In this document: positions 6,105 to 9,370 of the stretch, piece after piece | How positions within the stretch are numbered: the stretch's first letter is position 1 | Layout: each line of letters begins with the position of its first letter | Source: Burkholderiales bacterium | Lineage (GTDB): Bacteria > Pseudomonadota > Gammaproteobacteria > Burkholderiales > Burkholderiaceae_C | NCBI GenBank assembly: GCA_013205525.1 | Contig: JABMMR010000296.1 | Span: forward strand, 1 to 9,370 | DNA: 9,370 nt | Reading direction: 5' to 3' | The notes under the pieces: model-generated | The model's input: only the letters and a program-made list of their open reading frames with translations | What the model was told of the DNA's origin: nothing | The model's database searches: none | Translations under genes and position numbers: made by a program

Positions 6105-7226
6105 ATGTCGATAATGGGGTGTATGAACTGGTCTGCACTCGATACCTCCCACATGGCACAAGCTTTGGCTTTGGCTGAGCAAGCCCTTTTCATCACCACA
6201 CCCAACCCGCGTGTGGGCTGCGTCATCGTCTCAACCACGGGGCAAGTGCTGGGCCAAGGACACACCCAAGCCGCAGGTCTTGCCCACGCGGAAATCATGG
6301 CGCTGCGGGACGCACAGGCCCTGGGCCATGAGGTGAAAGACGCTACTGCTTATGTGACGCTAGAGCCTTGCGCCCACCAAGGTCGCACGGGGCCGTGTTG
6401 CGATGCGCTGATCGCCGCAGGTGTGGCCAAAGTCGTGGCCAGTGTGCAAGACCCCAACCCCCAAGTAGCCGGTCTGGGCTTTGCCAGGCTGAGGGCAGCG
6501 GGCATACAAGTCGATGTCGGCCTAGGCGCTCAAGAGGCAACCGAGTTGAACATCGGTTTTTTCAAACGCATGCAGCAAGGCAGGCCTTGGTTGCGTATGA
6601 AGACAGCGCAATCGCTGGACGGCCAAACCGCTTTGCTCAACGGCCAAAGCCAGTGGATCACCGGCGAGGCGGCTCGCTTGGATGGACACCATTGGCGAGC
6701 GCGTGCCTGCGCATTGCTGACAGGCATAGGCACGGTGCTGCAAGACAACCCCTTATTGAATGTGCGTGGTGTATCCACGCCGCGCCAACCGCATTTGCTG
6801 CTGGTGGACTCGCGCTTGCAAACCCCCTTGAATGCCCATCTGTGGGACACCCCCCGCACTGTGGTTGTCTACCACGCCACGCAAGACAAGGCCTTGGAAG
6901 AGGCGCTGAAGGCCAAGGGTGCGACCTTGGTGTGTTTGCCAGGTGCTGGCGAAAAAGTAGACTTGTCAGCCATGCTCCAAGACATGGGTCAACGCGCTTA
7001 CAACGAGGTCCATGTAGAGGCTGGCCACAAGCTCAACGGTTCGCTGTTGAATGCGGGCTTGGTCGATGAGTTGCTGATGTATCTGGCACCCCTCTTGATA
7101 GGGCCAGGTCAGCCATTCGCCGCCTTATCCACACTTGTGCAACTCCATCAAGCCGCGTCTTGGCGCTTCTTCAGCCACACTGCTTTGGGGTCCGATTTAC
7201 GCCTCTTGGCCAGACCGCTGCGCTGA
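6105..7226 (+). CDS. ribD: bifunctional riboflavin deaminase/reductase RibD
   Basis: RibD performs two successive cytoplasmic steps of riboflavin synthesis: deamination of diaminohydroxyphosphoribosylaminopyrimidine, then NADPH-dependent reduction of the ribosyl side chain. With the ATG at 6105 it has 373 residues, close to the family norm. The deaminase domain (about 1-150) has the zinc motif His61-Ala-Glu63 and Cys89 and Cys98 in PCAHQGRTGPC. The reductase domain starts near RPWLRMKTAQSLDG and continues through SQWITGEAARLDGHHWRA and GIGTVLQDNPLL. In-frame ATGs at 6114 and 6123 are alternatives. 6105 is preferred because AGGTG at 6092-6096 lies eight bases upstream, although 6123 would give 367 residues, nearer the usual N-terminus. 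It follows the pilE stop by 11 bases, with no room for a regulatory leader. Confidence 0.95.
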   Translation: MSIMGCMNWSALDTSHMAQALALAEQALFITTPNPRVGCVIVSTTGQVLGQGHTQAAGLAHAEIMALRDAQALGHEVKDATAYVTLEPCAHQGRTGPCCDALIAAGVAKVVASVQDPNPQVAGLGFARLRAAGIQVDVGLGAQEATELNIGFFKRMQQGRPWLRMKTAQSLDGQTALLNGQSQWITGEAARLDGHHWRARACALLTGIGTVLQDNPLLNVRGVSTPRQPHLLLVDSRLQTPLNAHLWDTPRTVVVYHATQDKALEEALKAKGATLVCLPGAGEKVDLSAMLQDMGQRAYNEVHVEAGHKLNGSLLNAGLVDELLMYLAPLLIGPGQPFAALSTLVQLHQAASWRFFSHTALGSDLRLLARPLR

Positions 7227-7243
7227 TCTGCCAAAATAGCCCC

Positions 7244-7885
7244 ATGTTCACCGGCATCATCACCGGCGTGGGGCGCATCGCCGCTGTTCACGACCTGGGT
7301 CGTTCTTTGGATCATGGCAAACGCCTTGAGATCAGCACACCTGCGCATTATTTAGATGATGTGGGCCTCGGAGACAGCATTGCCCTCAACGGCGCTTGCA
7401 TGACGGTCACCAGTTTCAATGCCGCACAAAACCTTTTCACCATCGACATTTCTGCTGAATCGCTGAACAAAACCGCCGGCTTGAACGAGGTGGGCACCCC
7501 CTTGAATTTAGAAAAAGCTTTGCGCGCCAACGACCGCCTGGGCGGACACATCGTGTCGGGTCATGTCGACGGCATGGGTTGGGTCCATCGCTTTGAGGAA
7601 ATTGGCGAAAGCTGGTTATTGCAAGTGCTGGCCCCGCCCAGCTTGGCTAAATATTTGGCCTACAAAGGCTCCCTCACCGTCAACGGCGTGAGCCTCACGG
7701 TGAACCACTTTGAAGACCAGGAGCAGGGTTGTATGGTGTCCATCAACCTGATTCCCCACACGATTGAAAACACCGCACTGGGCCACTTAAAAGCCGGCAG
7801 TGCTGTGAATTTAGAAATAGACACCGTCGCCCGTTATGTAGAGCGCATGCTCAGTTGGGGCAGCACTTTGAAGGATTCTCCATGA
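7244..7885 (+). CDS. ribE: riboflavin synthase, alpha subunit
   Basis: This 213-residue enzyme converts two molecules of 6,7-dimethyl-8-ribityllumazine into riboflavin and the pyrimidine precursor. It has the two internally homologous lumazine-binding barrels. The first begins [12 protein letters not shown] and contains [13 protein letters not shown]; the second begins about residue 100 with [13 protein letters not shown] and contains [12 protein letters not shown]. The MFTGI start is nearly universal in the family and fixes the ATG at 7244, although no Shine-Dalgarno sequence precedes it. It follows ribD by 17 bases and overlaps ribB by four bases (ATGA). This gene is also called ribC in some genomes. 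The length is normal and the function assignment is firm. Confidence 0.96.
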   Translation: MFTGIITGVGRIAAVHDLGRSLDHGKRLEISTPAHYLDDVGLGDSIALNGACMTVTSFNAAQNLFTIDISAESLNKTAGLNEVGTPLNLEKALRANDRLGGHIVSGHVDGMGWVHRFEEIGESWLLQVLAPPSLAKYLAYKGSLTVNGVSLTVNHFEDQEQGCMVSINLIPHTIENTALGHLKAGSAVNLEIDTVARYVERMLSWGSTLKDSP

Positions 7886-9003
7886 CACCACAGCACAGCA
7901 CTGTGAGCATCTCCCCCTTGGCCGACATCGTCGCTGAAATGAAAGCCGGCCGCATGGTCATCTTGGTGGACGAGGAAGACCGCGAAAACGAAGGCGACCT
8001 GGTGTTGGCAGCCGACCATGTCACGCCAGAGGCCATCAATTTCATGGCGCGCTTTGGTCGCGGCTTGATTTGCCTCACCCTCACCCGCCAGCATTGCGAG
8101 CACTTGAAATTGCCGCCTATGGTCGAGCGCAATGGCACGGTCTACAGCACAGCGTTCACCGTGTCGATTGAAGCCGCGCAAGGCGTGACCACCGGTATTT
8201 CTGCCGCCGACCGCGCCCGCACCGTGCAAGTGGCCGTGGCCAAGAACGCCAAGGCCAGCGACTTGGTGCAGCCTGGCCATATCTTTCCTTTGCAAGCCGT
8301 GGAGGGTGGCGTACTCATGCGCGCCGGTCACACCGAGGCGGGTTGCGATTTGGCAGCCATGGCCGGTTGTTCTGCGGCTTCTGTGATTTGCGAAATCATG
8401 AAAGACGACGGCACCATGGCGCGCTTGCCCGACTTGATAACTTTCGCTGCAGAGCATGGCTTGAAAATTGGCACCATCGCCGACCTGATCGAGTACCGCA
8501 GTCGCACCGAATCTTTGGTGACAAAAATCAGCAGCCGAGCCATGACCACTGCACATGGCGAATTCAGCGCACACGCCTACAAAGATCTGACCAGCGACAG
8601 CGTGCACATGGCCTTGGTGCGCGGCAGTTGGAGCGCAGATCAATCGGTGTTGGCTCGCGTGCATGAACCTTTGTCGGTGCTGGATGCACTCGAACCCCAA
8701 CGCCTTATGCATTCGTGGAGCTTGGACGCCGCACTGTCTCGGGTTTGCGCGGAAGGCGCTGGCGTGGTGGTACTGCTCAACTGCGGTGAAAGTGGCGAAC
8801 AACTCTTAAGCCAATTTGAAGGCTTGGCCCGCTCAGCACAAGCCCCAGAGCGCGGGCGCATGGATTTGCGCACCTACGGCATAGGCGCGCAAATTTTGCG
8901 TGACTGTGGTGTGCACAAAATGCGCCTCATGGGCAACCCAAGGCGCATGCCCAGCATGGCCGGCTATGGCCTTGAAATCACTGGCTACCTCTCCAAGGAA
9001 TGA
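7882..9003 (+). CDS. ribB: 3,4-dihydroxy-2-butanone 4-phosphate synthase with degenerate GTP cyclohydrolase II-like domain (RibBX type)
   Basis: The N-terminal domain (about residues 10-212) is RibB, which turns ribulose 5-phosphate into the four-carbon precursor of lumazine: [10 protein letters not shown] at 30-39 binds metal and substrate, and HTE is at 150-152. The C-terminal part (about 215-373) aligns in order with GTP cyclohydrolase II but is shortened and lacks its active-site features. VHEPL (260-264) replaces the first Cys-containing motif, [10 protein letters not shown] stands where the CxC zinc pair belongs, and NCGESG near residue 300 replaces the REGRG motif. The later [14 protein letters not shown] (from 328) is retained. 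This matches the RibBX variant reported in Proteobacteria, so a separate functional ribA should exist elsewhere. The total of 373 residues is typical for the two-domain form. The start overlaps the ribE stop by four bases. Automatic annotation may name it bifunctional ribBA; I would not credit the second activity. Confidence 0.93.
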   Translation: MTPQHSTVSISPLADIVAEMKAGRMVILVDEEDRENEGDLVLAADHVTPEAINFMARFGRGLICLTLTRQHCEHLKLPPMVERNGTVYSTAFTVSIEAAQGVTTGISAADRARTVQVAVAKNAKASDLVQPGHIFPLQAVEGGVLMRAGHTEAGCDLAAMAGCSAASVICEIMKDDGTMARLPDLITFAAEHGLKIGTIADLIEYRSRTESLVTKISSRAMTTAHGEFSAHAYKDLTSDSVHMALVRGSWSADQSVLARVHEPLSVLDALEPQRLMHSWSLDAALSRVCAEGAGVVVLLNCGESGEQLLSQFEGLARSAQAPERGRMDLRTYGIGAQILRDCGVHKMRLMGNPRRMPSMAGYGLEITGYLSKE

Positions 9004-9004
9004 C

Positions 9005-9370
9005 ATGCACCACCCCGATTTAAGCGCGACGCGTACCGACATGAATGGCAGCGCCCTGCGTATTGGCTTGGTACAAGCCAGGTTCAACCCAGACATCACC
9101 CACGCACTGGCGCAGGCTTGCAAAGATGAACTGCTGGTTTTGAAAGTTGCTGCTGGCAACATCCAACACATTCAAGTGCCTGGTGCTTTAGAGGTGCCGG
9201 TGGCCTTGCAAGCCTTGGCGCAAAGCCAGCAGTTTGATGCACTCATTGCCTTGGGCTGCATCATCCGTGGCGAAACCTACCATTTTGAATTGGTGGCCAA
9301 TGCGTCGGGTTCTGCCATCACTCAACTGGCCCTAGACCACGGCTTGCCGATTGCCAACGCCATCCTCACC
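9005..9370 (+). CDS. ribH: 6,7-dimethyl-8-ribityllumazine synthase, partial (C-terminus beyond window)
   Basis: RibH condenses the RibB four-carbon product with the RibD-pathway pyrimidine to form lumazine, the substrate of RibE, often as an icosahedral or pentameric assembly. The first 122 residues are present. Family motifs in order are: [15 protein letters not shown] (substrate loop with Phe and Asn), [33 protein letters not shown] with the probable catalytic His93, and LPIANAILT at the edge, where the remaining 30-odd residues are cut off. The ATG at 9005 begins one base after the ribB stop; an in-frame ATG at 9041 is less likely but possible. nusB commonly follows this gene in related genomes and may lie just beyond the window. 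Confidence 0.95.
   Translation, partial: MHHPDLSATRTDMNGSALRIGLVQARFNPDITHALAQACKDELLVLKVAAGNIQHIQVPGALEVPVALQALAQSQQFDALIALGCIIRGETYHFELVANASGSAITQLALDHGLPIANAILT

Noticed and set aside
6368..7069. A 233-codon plus-strand open frame inside ribD
   Set aside because: It is out of frame with RibD, is Arg/Ala/Pro-rich, and lacks any domain, while RibD has all its catalytic motifs intact.
7834..8802. A 322-codon open frame on the minus strand opposite ribB
   Set aside because: It is antisense to the well-supported RibB protein, has a His/Gly/Ala-rich composition typical of shadow frames, and shows no family motif.
8527..9003. Frameshift or decay in the ribA part of a ribBA fusion
   Set aside because: The frame is open to the usual C-terminal end and retains late motifs; the missing catalytic residues fit the known RibBX variant rather than a recent mutation.

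Overview
The window looks like ordinary chromosome of a betaproteobacterium of the order Burkholderiales, most likely a Comamonadaceae-type organism with moderate GC content. This rests on three things: the protein sequences, the minor-pilin order fimT-pilV-pilW-pilX-pilE, and the riboflavin order ribD-ribE-ribB(A/X)-ribH. The genus assignment is inference. I see no mobile element, CRISPR array, tRNA or rRNA.

Layout. (1) Positions 1996 to 1, minus strand: a large DUF349 protein that starts at a GTG and runs off the left edge. (2) A short divergent intergenic region (1997-2085) with one 5-bp hairpin. (3) 2086-3293, plus strand: a membrane-anchored SLT-type lytic transglycosylase overlapping nrdR, the ribonucleotide-reductase repressor, by 4 bases. 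(4) A roughly 80-base gap with a 7-bp inverted repeat next to the possible fimT starts. (5) 3374-6093: five minor pilin genes, fimT, pilV, pilW, pilX and pilE, joined by four successive 4-base stop/start overlaps. (6) 6105-9370: the riboflavin genes ribD, ribE, ribBX and ribH (ribH is cut by the right edge), following pilE after only 11 bases.

How the genes work together. The minor pilins should be processed by the prepilin peptidase, enter the inner membrane, and prime or cap type IV pilus assembly. The rib genes cover most steps from the GTP- and ribulose-5-phosphate-derived precursors to riboflavin. The tight spacing suggests that pilin and rib genes share one transcript, with no room for an FMN riboswitch in front of ribD.

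Main points of interest: a graded change of the conserved pilin residue +5 (Glu in FimT and PilE, Asp in PilV, Gln in PilW, Val in PilX); no pilY1 between pilX and pilE; and a RibB whose C-terminal GTP cyclohydrolase II-like domain has lost its zinc cysteines (RibBX type). I found no clearly new system.
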